From NCBI GenBank assembly GCA_021791895.1, contig JAJYVS010000004.1:1-64000 (forward strand): a stretch of 64,000 bases of DNA. The letters run 5' to 3'. The notes below the pieces were generated by a model. The model was not told the origin of the DNA, searched no databases, and saw nothing but the letters and a program-made list of their open reading frames with translations. Below, one piece after another: positions 23,373-31,311 of the stretch. The stretch's first letter is position 1. The number at the start of each line of letters is the position of its first letter. Position numbers and translations under genes: made by a program. The stretch comes from Actinomycetes bacterium (lineage in GTDB: Bacteria > Actinomycetota > Acidimicrobiia > Acidimicrobiales > RAAP-2).

Positions 23373-24512
23373 GTGGTCGGGATGCTGACCAGCGAGGAAG
23401 CGGCACGGCGTCTGGGCGTGAAGCTGACCACCCTCTACGCCTACGTGAGTCGGGGGCTCCTCGTCGCGCACCGCTCCGGCGACCGCCGCAGCCTGTTCGA
23501 GGTGGACGACGTCGAGGCCCTGGCCCGGCATCGCCGTCCCACCGAGCGCGGCGAGGCCCGCCTCGTCACGATCGCCACCTCGGTCACGGAGATCCGGCCC
23601 GAGGGGCACCGCTACCGAGGGGAACCCGCCGTGCAGCTGGCCGAGCGTGCGTCGTTCGAGCGTGTCGCCGAGCTGCTCTGGGGGGTTGGTTCGGGGCCCT
23701 GGGAGGCGTCCCCGATCGGGGCCCCGCCGGTGTCGGCGCTCGCCGACCGGTTGCGGTGGGCGGTCGTCATGAGCGGCGCGGCGGATCCCCTGCGGTCCGA
23801 CCTGCGCGAGCCGGCCGTCGGTCGGGCCGCACGCACCATCATCGCCACCATGGTGGCCACCCTCGGCGACGAGAAGCCGGCCGACCGCCCGGTTGCGGTC
23901 GCCGACCGCCTGGCCGGGGTGCTCTCCTCCGTCAGCGGACCGGCGGTCTCCGACGCCATCCGTGCCGCCCTGGTGCTGCTTGCGGATCACGAACTGGCGG
24001 TGTCCACGCTCGCCGTGCGCACGGCGGCCTCGACACGCTCGGACCCCTACGACGCCGTGCTCGCGGGCTTGGGGACGGCGGGCGGACCCCTGCACGCCGG
24101 GGCGAGCCGGGCCGCTCACCTCATGCTGGTGGACAGCGAACGACATGGCGTCGCCGCCGCACTCGACGATGCGCTCCGGTGGCAGGGACAGGCGCCGGGC
24201 TTCGGTCACCTCCTCTACGATGCCGACCCGCGCTTCGCTGTCCTCTGGTCCTTCGTCCGACGCTTGGGCGAGCCCGAACGGTTGCAGGTGCTCGACTCGG
24301 TGCTCGCTCTGGCGACCGAGCGAGGACTCCCGCGACCCAATGTGGACCTCGCACTGGCTGCGCTCAGCTACGCGGCCGGGATGGACGCCGAGACCGGGAG
24401 CGTGCTCTTCAAGGTGGCGAGGGTGGCCGGGTGGATCGCCCACTACTTAGAGGAGCTGGCCGAGCGTCCGTTGCGTTACCGGGTCAGGGCGGTGTACGTG
24501 ACCCGGGGCTGA
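23373..24512 (+). CDS. Citrate synthase with N-terminal helix-turn-helix
   Basis: 379 residues. Residues 4-50 form an excisionase/MerR-like winged HTH (MLTSEEAARRLGVKLTTLYA, RSLFEVDDVEAL). The rest is a citrate synthase-type domain (GYRYRG-like start region HRYRGEPAVQLAERASF, GGPLHAGASRAAH, GFGHLLYDADPRF, RPNVDLALAALSY, GWIAHYLEEL) with both His and the Asp in place. Such HTH-fused synthases occur in actinobacteria; whether they bind DNA is not known. It may act together with the divergent CBS-type synthase, with which it shares a 101-bp intergenic region. Confidence 0.87.
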   Translation: MVGMLTSEEAARRLGVKLTTLYAYVSRGLLVAHRSGDRRSLFEVDDVEALARHRRPTERGEARLVTIATSVTEIRPEGHRYRGEPAVQLAERASFERVAELLWGVGSGPWEASPIGAPPVSALADRLRWAVVMSGAADPLRSDLREPAVGRAARTIIATMVATLGDEKPADRPVAVADRLAGVLSSVSGPAVSDAIRAALVLLADHELAVSTLAVRTAASTRSDPYDAVLAGLGTAGGPLHAGASRAAHLMLVDSERHGVAAALDDALRWQGQAPGFGHLLYDADPRFAVLWSFVRRLGEPERLQVLDSVLALATERGLPRPNVDLALAALSYAAGMDAETGSVLFKVARVAGWIAHYLEELAERPLRYRVRAVYVTRG

Positions 24513-24566
24513 GCCGACGTGACCGGCCGGTCCCGGCGGGTCAACGACGCAGCCGGGTCCCGGCGC

Positions 24567-24572
24567 TACCCT
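24567..24572 (+). promoter_or_regulatory. Putative leaderless -10 box (TACCCT)
   Basis: TACCCT with 8 nt to GTG 24581 of the TraR-type gene. Confidence 0.4.
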
Positions 24573-24580
24573 GAACGGCG

Positions 24581-24763
24581 GTGGGAGCCGAGTACGCGAC
24601 GGTGCTCGCCGAGTGCGAGGCGACGCTCGACCAGGTCGACGCGGCGCTCGCGCGCCTCGCCGACGGCTCCTACGGGCTCTGTGCGACTTGCGGCGAACCG
24701 ATCCCCGAGGAGCGGCTCGCCGTCGCACCGGCCGCGGTGTTTTGCGGCCGGTGCGACGGGTAG
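24581..24763 (+). CDS. TraR/DksA-type zinc-finger mini-protein
   Basis: 60 residues: an N-terminal helix (YATVLAECEATLDQVDAALARL, read as one coiled helix) and a C4 zinc finger, CATCGEPIPEERL ... FCGRC. The long coiled coil of true DksA is reduced to one helix, as in TraR-like proteins that bind the RNA polymerase secondary channel. Function here is inferred. Leaderless-type start. Convergent with sodN, 7 bp apart. Confidence 0.75.
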   Translation: MGAEYATVLAECEATLDQVDAALARLADGSYGLCATCGEPIPEERLAVAPAAVFCGRCDG

Positions 24764-24770
24764 TCGATCG

Positions 24771-25187
24771 CTACTTCTTGGTTGCCCAGAAGACCTCGGC
24801 GATCTGGTCGATCTCGTCGATCAGCCGTTGCCCGACGGCCTCGTCGTTGGTCTTCTTCGCCTCGCCGGCCGACTTGGTCGCCTTCCAGAACAGCTCGTGC
24901 AGCTGCGGATGGGCTTCGAGGTGCTCGGGCTTGAAGTAGTCGGTCCACAGTACCCACAGGTGGTGCTTCACGAGTTCCGCCCGCTCCTCCTTGATGGTGA
25001 TGGCCCGCTGCTTGAAGTCGTGGTCGTCGGAACCGTTGTGCTTCTCCTGGCACGCCTTGACCGACTGCGCCTCGATCCGGGCCTGGGCGGGGTCGTAGAC
25101 GCCGCAGGGCAGATCGCAGTGGGCGGACACAACGCTAGGTGGGGCGATCCGATCCGTCATGGTGAGGATGCGGTGGGTCAGGGACAT
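24771..25187 (-). CDS. sodN: Nickel superoxide dismutase
   Basis: 138-residue precursor of Ni-SOD, which converts superoxide to H2O2 and O2. The nickel hook HCDLPCGVY starts at residue 23, so the first 22 residues are a propeptide that must be removed to expose His1. The four-helix body is typical (AQARIEAQSVKACQEKH, KHHLWVLWTDYFKPEHLE, DEIDQIAEVFWATKK). Divergent from the gene for its maturation protease. Nickel-dependent regulation (Nur) is usual in actinobacteria, but no Nur box was identified. Confidence 0.95.
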   Translation of the reverse strand: MSLTHRILTMTDRIAPPSVVSAHCDLPCGVYDPAQARIEAQSVKACQEKHNGSDDHDFKQRAITIKEERAELVKHHLWVLWTDYFKPEHLEAHPQLHELFWKATKSAGEAKKTNDEAVGQRLIDEIDQIAEVFWATKK

Positions 25188-25282
25188 CTTCGGCTCCCTT
25201 CGAGGGTTCGGCTTGTCGAGCGGCGGCCAACGATGAAGAGTGGGTCCGTGGTCGTCGGTCCCACCTTACCCAGCCGCCGGAT

Positions 25283-25702
25283 TTGAAAACATCGGGGGGA
25301 GCAGGTGGAACAGGGCTCCGGGAGCGTCTCGGACGGCTGCCCCGCCTCGCCGTCTTCGGTCTCCTCGGCGCGGCGCTGGTGTTCACCCGGGTAGAGGTGG
25401 CCGGGGACAGCATGACCCCGACGCTCGAGGCGGGGGATCGGCTCTTGGTCCTGCGACTCGGGCATCGGTGGCGGTTGCGACCGGGCGACCTCGTCACGCT
25501 GGAGGCCCCGCCGGGCCCGGGTCGACCGGCTCGGCTGGTCAAGCGGGTGGTGGACGCCGACGGCACTAGCGTCGAAGTGGCCGGGGACAACCCCGTGGCG
25601 AGCACCGACAGCCGGACGTTCGGACGGTTGCCGGCGCGGACGGTGACCGGCAAGGTCCTGTACCGCTACGCGCCGCCCGAACGGGCCGGGATCGTCCACT
25701 AG
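25283..25702 (+). CDS. sodX: Nickel-type SOD maturation protease (signal peptidase-like)
   Basis: 139-residue serine protease of the S26 family. One membrane segment (LAVFGLLGAALVFT), catalytic Ser in GDSMTPTL (residue 43) and Lys in RLVKRVVDADG (about 87), then GDNPVASTDSRTFG. It removes the SodN propeptide before the nickel hook. Paired divergently with sodN as usual. The start is uncertain: TTG 25283 is the only plausible one seen in frame before the conserved part. Confidence 0.87.
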   Translation: MKTSGGAGGTGLRERLGRLPRLAVFGLLGAALVFTRVEVAGDSMTPTLEAGDRLLVLRLGHRWRLRPGDLVTLEAPPGPGRPARLVKRVVDADGTSVEVAGDNPVASTDSRTFGRLPARTVTGKVLYRYAPPERAGIVH

Positions 25703-25738
25703 CGCCGGCGCCGGGGCCGTCGGCCCAGGCCAGGACGG

Positions 25739-25744
25739 TACGCT
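25739..25744 (+). promoter_or_regulatory. Putative leaderless -10 box (TACGCT)
   Basis: TACGCT with 8 nt to GTG 25753 of the XRE regulator gene. Confidence 0.4.
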
Positions 25745-25752
25745 GGCCGGCG

Positions 25753-26145
25753 GTGACCGGCGACGCCTCCCGCTGGCGCGACCTGGGCGGGTTCATCCGG
25801 GAGCAGCGTGCCTCGGCCCGGCTGTCGCTTCGCCGGCTCTCGGAGCTGGCCGGCGTCTCCAACCCTTACCTGAGCCAGATCGAGCGGGGCCTGCGCAAGC
25901 CCTCGGCCGAGATCCTCCAACAGATTGCCCGGGCCCTGCGGATCTCGGCCGAGACCCTCTACGTCCAGGCCGGCATCCTCGAGCCCCGGCTCGACGGCGA
26001 GGACCTGACCCGCCAGATCCTGGCCGACCCGCACCTCTCGGAGGACCAGAAGCAGGCGCTGGTCCAGATCTACCTCTCGTTCCGCCGGGAACATGACGGC
26101 CCACCGGGCGACGACTCGGAGGGCGATCAGGTCGCCTCGCCCTGA
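25753..26145 (+). CDS. XRE-family regulator
   Basis: 130 residues. Cro/C1 HTH at about 10-66 (LGGFIREQRASARLSLRRLS, GVSNPYLSQIERGLRKPSAE, IARALRISAETLYVQAG), then a helical C-terminal part (LADPHLSEDQKQALVQIYLS) and an acidic tail. This pattern is conserved in actinobacteria; targets are unknown. Leaderless-type start; 49 bp before mshA. Confidence 0.85.
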   Translation: MTGDASRWRDLGGFIREQRASARLSLRRLSELAGVSNPYLSQIERGLRKPSAEILQQIARALRISAETLYVQAGILEPRLDGEDLTRQILADPHLSEDQKQALVQIYLSFRREHDGPPGDDSEGDQVASP

Positions 26146-26179
26146 AGCGGGGCTGCGACCAGGGCGGACGCTCTCCCGG

Positions 26180-26185
26180 TAGGCT
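26180..26185 (+). promoter_or_regulatory. Putative leaderless -10 box (TAGGCT)
   Basis: TAGGCT with 9 nt to ATG 26195 of mshA. Confidence 0.4.
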
Positions 26186-26194
26186 CGCATCGCC

Positions 26195-27466
26195 ATGCGG
26201 CGCCTCGCCATCCTCTCCCTGCACACCTCACCGTTGGCCCAGCCCGGTTCGGGCGACAGCGGCGGCATGAACGTCTACGTGCGCGAGCTGGCCTCGGCGG
26301 TCGCACGCTCGGGGGCCGACTGCGACGTCTTCACCCGGGCGTGGTCGGCCGACCAGCCGCCGCTCATCGAGGTGGAACCCGGGCTCCGGGTCCACCACGT
26401 CCGGGCCGGGGACCTGGCTCCGATGGCCAAGCAATCACTGGTCGACGTGGTCCCCGAGTTCACCGACCGGGTGCTCGGGGTCATGACCTCGCCGTCGGGT
26501 CTTCGGCTGAGCGACGAGGAGGGCGGGCCCTTCGAAGCCGTCCACGCCAACTACTGGCTGTCGGGGCTCGCCGGTCACATCATCAAGCACGAGCTCGACC
26601 TCCCGCTCCTCAGCACCTTCCACACCCTCGACCGCGTGAAGGCCGAGGCCGGGCCCGAGGAGGTCGAGGCCGACATGCCGCACCGGAGGGCCCAGGCCGA
26701 GTCGGACATCATCCGCTGCTCCGACGCCGTCCTCGCGTCGTGCAGCGTCGAGGCCTCCCAGATCGTGCAGCTCTACGGGGCGGACCCCGACCGGGTGCGG
26801 ATCATCCCGTTGGGGGTGGACCACGCCTTCTTCGCCCCGGGTGACCGGGCGCAGGCTCGCCGGGCCCTCGGGCTCCCATCGACCGGGCCGCTCCTCCTCT
26901 TCGTGGGTCGCATCCAGCCGTTGAAGGGGGCCGACGTCGCCGTTCGGGTCCTGGCCGAGCTGGACCCGACGACCTCGGAGGGGAACCCTACGCTGGTCGT
27001 GGTCGGCGGCCCGAGCGGCCCGCACGGCGAGGACTCGTACCGGGGCCTGCTCGGCCTGGCCGCCGAGCTCGGGGTGGCCGACCGGGTCCGGCTGGTCCCG
27101 CCGCAACCGCACGAGGTCATCTCCACCTACTACCGAGCCGCCGACGTCTGCCTGGTGCCCAGCCGCTCGGAATCCTTCGGCCTCGTAGCCCTGGAGGCCT
27201 CGGCCTGCGGGACCCCGGTGGTCGCCTCGGCGGTGGGCGGGCTCACCACGCTGGTCGACCACGGCGAGACCGGGTTCTTGGTGGAGAACCGCGAGCCGGG
27301 GTCCTTCGCCGCGTTCGTGGACCGGATCCTCGGGGACCCGGCCCTGGCGCGGAGCATGTCGAGGCGGGCGGCGACCCGTGCGCTCCGCTACAGCTGGCGG
27401 GAGGCGGCCGAGCGTCTGGCCGCGCTGCACGAGGAGCTGGCCGCCGGGCACCTGGTCCAGTGCTGA
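26195..27466 (+). CDS. mshA: D-inositol-3-phosphate glycosyltransferase (mycothiol synthesis)
   Basis: 423-residue GT4 glycosyltransferase that joins UDP-GlcNAc to 1L-myo-inositol 1-phosphate, the first step of mycothiol biosynthesis. N-terminal domain: LSLHTSPLAQPGSGDSGGMN with the GGMNVYVREL acceptor loop. C-terminal domain: LLFVGRIQPLKGADVAVRVL and the EX7E-type nucleotide-sugar motif in SRSESFGLVALEASACGTPV. Full length. Mycothiol is restricted to actinobacteria, so this gene is the best phylum marker in the window. Followed by a YbjN-type gene as in mycobacteria. Confidence 0.95.
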   Translation: MRRLAILSLHTSPLAQPGSGDSGGMNVYVRELASAVARSGADCDVFTRAWSADQPPLIEVEPGLRVHHVRAGDLAPMAKQSLVDVVPEFTDRVLGVMTSPSGLRLSDEEGGPFEAVHANYWLSGLAGHIIKHELDLPLLSTFHTLDRVKAEAGPEEVEADMPHRRAQAESDIIRCSDAVLASCSVEASQIVQLYGADPDRVRIIPLGVDHAFFAPGDRAQARRALGLPSTGPLLLFVGRIQPLKGADVAVRVLAELDPTTSEGNPTLVVVGGPSGPHGEDSYRGLLGLAAELGVADRVRLVPPQPHEVISTYYRAADVCLVPSRSESFGLVALEASACGTPVVASAVGGLTTLVDHGETGFLVENREPGSFAAFVDRILGDPALARSMSRRAATRALRYSWREAAERLAALHEELAAGHLVQC

Positions 27467-27505
27467 GCACGGGCGCGGCTCCGGCCCCGAGCTGAGCCGG
27501 TCGCG

Positions 27506-28000
27506 TTGCCGGTCGCCGATCTCCCCGAGGAAGAGGAACGGGCCCGGGCGGTCGCGGCGATCGACGGCTGGTCGGCCCGCGAACTGGCGCGGGGGGAGGA
27601 CTTGGTCGCCGCGGAGCGCCAGGAGGTCACCGACCGGACCGCCTCTCACCGCTGGTACCTCCGGTTCCGGGGCGCGGAGAAGGACTACATCACAGTGTGG
27701 CTGACCCTGGGCCAGCGCACGCTCCACCACGAGGCCCAGTTCATGCCGGCCCCCGAGGAGAACGCCGAGGCCGTCTACCGCTACCTCTTGCGCCGGAACA
27801 CTGATCTCTACGGCATGGCCTTCTGCCTCGGACCCGAGGACGCGGTGTACCTGGTCGGCCGGGTTCCGGCGGCTGCGGTGGACGACGACGAGCTCGACCG
27901 CATCACCGGCTCGTCCATCCACTACGTCGACGAGCACTTCCCGACGGCCATGACTCTCGGCTACCCCAAGCTCTACCGGCGCCGCCCCCGCCGCCCCTGA
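27506..28000 (+). CDS. YbjN-domain protein
   Basis: 164 residues with the YbjN/type III chaperone-like fold: SHRWYLRFRGAEKDYITVWL, HHEAQFMPAPEENAEAVYRY, LGPEDAVYLVGRVPAAAVDD. The function of this actinobacterial group is not settled; its constant place after mshA suggests a link to that locus. TTG 27506 is the likely start, with low certainty. 29 bp before proC. Confidence 0.8.
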   Translation: MPVADLPEEEERARAVAAIDGWSARELARGEDLVAAERQEVTDRTASHRWYLRFRGAEKDYITVWLTLGQRTLHHEAQFMPAPEENAEAVYRYLLRRNTDLYGMAFCLGPEDAVYLVGRVPAAAVDDDELDRITGSSIHYVDEHFPTAMTLGYPKLYRRRPRRP

Positions 28001-28017
28001 GTGGGCCGGCCATTCGT

Positions 28018-28023
28018 TAGCCT
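28018..28023 (+). promoter_or_regulatory. Putative leaderless -10 box (TAGCCT)
   Basis: TAGCCT with 6 nt to ATG 28030 of proC. Confidence 0.5.
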
Positions 28024-28029
28024 CGGGCA

Positions 28030-28827
28030 ATGGCGGTCAGGCTCCTCGTGGTGGGCGGCGGCCGGATCGGCGGCGCACTGGTCGGCGGCCTGGTGGCGGC
28101 GGGATGGGAGCCGGGCGACATCGCCGTGGTCGAGCCCTCGGCGAAGCGCCGCCGCGAGCTGGGGGCCGAACACCCCGGACTGGTCGTGGCCGAGGGCCCC
28201 GAGCCGGTCTCGGCCGAGGGGGGCGCGGTCCTCGCGGTGAAGCCCGAGGTCGCCGAGCCGGCCTGTGCGGCGATCGGGTCCAGCGGGTCGCCGCGGGTCC
28301 TCTCGGTGGTGGCCGGCGTGTCGACGGAACGGCTCGAGGCGGTCCTCCCCGACGAGGTCGTGGTCGTCCGGGCCATGCCCAACGCGGCCGTGCTGGCCCG
28401 GGCCGGCGCGTCGGCGATGGCCGGGGGCGTGCGGGCCCGGGTCGCCGATCTGGACTGGGCGGAGGGCATCCTCTCGGCGGTGGGCACGGTGGTGCGGCTC
28501 CCCGAGCGTCTCCTCCACGCGGTGACCGGGCTCTCGGGATCGGGTCCGGCGTACGTCTTCTTGGTGGCCGAGGCACTGATCGAGGCGGGGGTGGCAGCGG
28601 GGCTGGACCGCCAGACCAGCCGGGCGTTGGTGACGGCCACACTGACCGGTTCGGCGGCGCTGCTGGCCGAGACGGGGCGGGCGCCCGAGGAGCTACGGGC
28701 CGAGGTCACCTCCCCGGGCGGGACGACCGCCGCCGGTTTGCGCGCGCTCGAGGCCCGGGCGGTGCGATCGGCCTTCCTCGAGGCGGTGGCGGCGGCGACG
28801 GAGCGGTCACGACAGCTCGGGCACTGA
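28030..28827 (+). CDS. proC: Pyrroline-5-carboxylate reductase
   Basis: 265 residues. Reduces 1-pyrroline-5-carboxylate to proline with NAD(P)H. Rossmann motif LLVVGGGRIGGALVGGLVAA at the N-terminus, and the C-terminal ProC signature LLHAVTGLSGSGPAYVFLVA followed by VTSPGGTTAAGLRALE. Normal length. Upstream TAGCCT suggests a leaderless transcript. Confidence 0.95.
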   Translation: MAVRLLVVGGGRIGGALVGGLVAAGWEPGDIAVVEPSAKRRRELGAEHPGLVVAEGPEPVSAEGGAVLAVKPEVAEPACAAIGSSGSPRVLSVVAGVSTERLEAVLPDEVVVVRAMPNAAVLARAGASAMAGGVRARVADLDWAEGILSAVGTVVRLPERLLHAVTGLSGSGPAYVFLVAEALIEAGVAAGLDRQTSRALVTATLTGSAALLAETGRAPEELRAEVTSPGGTTAAGLRALEARAVRSAFLEAVAAATERSRQLGH

Positions 28828-28886
28828 GTAAGGCGCCCGGGCCCCCATGGGCGTAGTGTTCGCGTTCCTCGGAGGAGGGGTGAGCC

Positions 28887-29087
28887 ATGGACGAGTCCAA
28901 CGATCCGACGTCGGCCCGCTACCTGACGGTGCGCGAGGTGGCGACGGCGCTCCGGGTATCGAACATGACCGTCTACCGGTTGGTCTCCTCGGGCGAGCTG
29001 CCGTCGGTCAAGGTGGGGCGCTCCGTCCGGCTCCGGGCCGAGGACGTCGAGGGCTACCTGCACGGCCGGTTGCGCACGGCGGGCTGA
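28887..29087 (+). CDS. Excisionase-type small HTH protein
   Basis: 66 residues, one winged HTH: YLTVREVATALRVSNMTVYR, GELPSVKVGRSVRLRAEDVE. The same small gene follows proC in mycobacteria and many other actinobacteria, so it is a chromosomal regulator rather than a phage excisionase. Good Shine-Dalgarno (GGAGGAGG). Target unknown. Confidence 0.88.
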   Translation: MDESNDPTSARYLTVREVATALRVSNMTVYRLVSSGELPSVKVGRSVRLRAEDVEGYLHGRLRTAG

Positions 29088-29099
29088 CCGGGGCGAGAG

Positions 29100-29945
29100 G
29101 TGGCCGAGCTCGACACGGTCTTCTTCCTCTCCGACTTCGGGTCCCGTGACGAGTTCGCCGGCGTGGTCCGGGCCGTCGTGCGGCGGCTCGCGCCGGCGGC
29201 GGTCGTCATCGACCTGACCCACGAGATCCCGCCCTTCGACGTGGCCGCCGGGGCCCGGGCGCTCGTGCGGGCCCTTCCGCATCTGGGCGACGGGGTCGTG
29301 CTCGGCGTGGTCGATCCCGGCGTCGGCTCGGCCCGCCGCGGCGTCGCCCTGTCGGCCGGGGCCGCCTCACGCCACCTCTTCGTCGGGCCGGATAACGGGC
29401 TCCTCCTGCCGGCGGCCGAGCTGGCCGGGGCGACGGTGACCGAGGCCGTCGAGCTCCCCCATCCCCGGGGCAAGCCCTCCATGGCGACCTTCGACGGCCG
29501 CGACGTGTTCGCTCCGGCGGCGGCGGCGCTGTGCAACGGGGTGCCGCTGCACGACCTCGGTACCCCGATCGACCCCGAGAGCCTCGTCCGGCTGCTCCTG
29601 CCGTTGCCTCGGCACTCCCGGCTCGCCGACGGCCGGATCGTCCGGTGGTGCCAGGTCGACTGGATCGACCGGTTTGGCAACCTCCAGCTGAGCGCGGCCC
29701 CGAGCGAGGAGGACCCCGACGTGTTCGCCCTGGCCTGGCCGGAGGATGAGCCGGGACCGGACTCCCGGGCGAGCGACCGGATGGTCCGTCGGGTCCGGGC
29801 CTTCGCCGACCTCCGGGAGGGGGAGCTGGGGCTGATCGTGGACGCCAACGGCCACCTGGCCCTGGTGGTGCGGGAGGGTTCGGCGGCCGCCCAGCTCGGG
29901 GTCGAGACCGGCCAGGTGGTGGGCCTGGCCGAGCCGCCCACCTGA
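29100..29945 (+). CDS. SAM hydrolase (S-adenosyl-L-methionine hydroxide adenosyltransferase, DUF62)
   Basis: 281 residues. Splits SAM into adenosine and methionine using water; related to fluorinase. Motifs: FLSDFGSRDEFAGVVRAVVR, LTHEIPPFDVAAGARAL, VVDPGVGSARRG, VGPDNGLLLPA, TFDGRDVFAPAAAAL, and the C-terminal barrel. The extended loop that marks fluorinase/chlorinase is not evident. GTG start 12 bp after the HTH gene, so probably co-transcribed with it. Confidence 0.88.
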   Translation: MAELDTVFFLSDFGSRDEFAGVVRAVVRRLAPAAVVIDLTHEIPPFDVAAGARALVRALPHLGDGVVLGVVDPGVGSARRGVALSAGAASRHLFVGPDNGLLLPAAELAGATVTEAVELPHPRGKPSMATFDGRDVFAPAAAALCNGVPLHDLGTPIDPESLVRLLLPLPRHSRLADGRIVRWCQVDWIDRFGNLQLSAAPSEEDPDVFALAWPEDEPGPDSRASDRMVRRVRAFADLREGELGLIVDANGHLALVVREGSAAAQLGVETGQVVGLAEPPT

Positions 29946-29979
29946 GGGGCCGGGCCGGGCGCGAGCGCGGCGGCGCCAG

Positions 29980-31311
29980 ATGGGGCAGGCTGGCACGGTG
30001 CCCGAGCCGGAGACCCGAAGGCCCGAGACCCAGGTGTCGGATGCCGAGCGCGACCGGGTCGCCGCGCTCATGGCCAAGCACTGCAGCGAGGGCCGTCTCA
30101 CCCTGGACGAGTTCTCCCAGCGGGTCGAGGTGGTGCTGGCGGCGCGGACCCAGGCCGAGCTCGACCGGGCGACGTGGGACCTGCCGGCCGACGTCGTCGC
30201 CCGGGACCGCACCGTGCCGACGTCGGGCTCGGTCGTGGCCGTGTTCGGCGGGGCCTCGAGGAAGGGGCGATGGCGGCCGGGCCGGCGGCTGCGGGCCACG
30301 GTGGTGTTCGGCGGCATCGACATCGACATGCGCAACGCCGAGATGGACGCCCCCGAGGTCGAGATCCGGGCCATCGCGGTGTTCGGCGGCATCGACATCG
30401 TCGTGCCCGAGGGGGTCGCGGTGGAGCTCAGCGGCTTCTCCTTCTTCGGGGGCAAGGACGCGAAGGTCGCCGACGTGCCGGTGATGCCGGGCAGCCCAGT
30501 CATCAAGGTGCGGGCCTTTCCCATCTTCGGAGGCGTCTCGGTCCGCTCGAAGCGTTCACCGCGACGTCTGATCGACGAGGTGAGGTCGGTGATCGAGGCC
30601 CGCTCGAGCGAGGTCCTGCCCGCCGGGACCACCGTGGGCGGCGCGATCGCCCGCCCCGGTGGGCGCCGCCGCGACCACCTGCTCGACGTGCGTGACGCGC
30701 TGGCCCTGGCCGACGACATCATGGACATGCTCGGCGCGGTGTTCCCCTCGTCTCGGGGCTCCCGGCGATCGGGGGAGTCCCGGCCGCGGTCCCGGCCCGC
30801 GCCCGACGGGACCGTGACCATCTTCTTCTCCGACGTCTCGGGGTTCACCGAGCTGACCGAACGGTTGGGCGACCACGAGAGCAAACGGCTGCTCGACACG
30901 TACTTCCAGATCGTTCGGGGCCAGATCGCGGCCCACGGGGGCTACGAGGTGAAGTGCCACGGGGACGAGGCGATGGTGGCCTTCGCCGACCCGCACCATG
31001 CGATCCGCTGCGCGGTCGACATCCAGCGCTCGCTGCGCCGGTACAACCAACGCGACGAGGGCGACCCGTTGCGGGTGCACATCGGGATGCACTCAGGCGA
31101 GGCGATCCACCAGGAAGGGGACTTCCTCGGCCGGACCGTGATCCTGGCCAGCCGGATCACCGACCAGGCCCGGGCGGACGAGATCCTCGTCTCCGCGACG
31201 CTCTACGACGCGGCCGCCGGCACCGCCGACCTCGCCTTTGGCGAGGTGCGCTCGGTCGAGCTCCAGGGCGTGAGCGACGCCCAGCGCCTCTACCCCGTGC
31301 TCTGGGAGTGA
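29980..31311 (+). CDS. DUF1707 + LiaF-like + class III adenylate cyclase fusion
   Basis: 443 residues in three parts. Residues 17-70: DUF1707 (VSDAERDRVAALMAKHCSEG, LTLDEFSQRVEVVLAARTQAE). Residues 75-190: repeated glycine-phenylalanine strands (VVAVFGGASRK, TVVFGGIDIDMRNAEM, IAVFGGIDIVVPEGVAVEL), the LiaF/DUF2154 type. Residues 275-443: cyclase homology domain with metal Asp in TIFFSDVSGFTELTERLGD (D285) and VKCHGDEAMVAFAD (D329), substrate Lys K325, and VILASRITDQA in the Asn/Arg region. It could make cAMP in response to cell-envelope stress; that is inference. No membrane segment seen. Overlaps rex by 4 bases. Confidence 0.82.
   Translation: MGQAGTVPEPETRRPETQVSDAERDRVAALMAKHCSEGRLTLDEFSQRVEVVLAARTQAELDRATWDLPADVVARDRTVPTSGSVVAVFGGASRKGRWRPGRRLRATVVFGGIDIDMRNAEMDAPEVEIRAIAVFGGIDIVVPEGVAVELSGFSFFGGKDAKVADVPVMPGSPVIKVRAFPIFGGVSVRSKRSPRRLIDEVRSVIEARSSEVLPAGTTVGGAIARPGGRRRDHLLDVRDALALADDIMDMLGAVFPSSRGSRRSGESRPRSRPAPDGTVTIFFSDVSGFTELTERLGDHESKRLLDTYFQIVRGQIAAHGGYEVKCHGDEAMVAFADPHHAIRCAVDIQRSLRRYNQRDEGDPLRVHIGMHSGEAIHQEGDFLGRTVILASRITDQARADEILVSATLYDAAAGTADLAFGEVRSVELQGVSDAQRLYPVLWE

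Noticed and set aside
24771-25282. Nur (nickel regulator) box at sodN/sodX
   Set aside because: No clear palindrome matching a Nur site was seen in the 95-bp divergent region.
30954-31307. N-terminal extension of the rex frame
   Set aside because: Overlaps the cyclase domain of the preceding gene; Rex begins at 31308 with a GTGA overlap.
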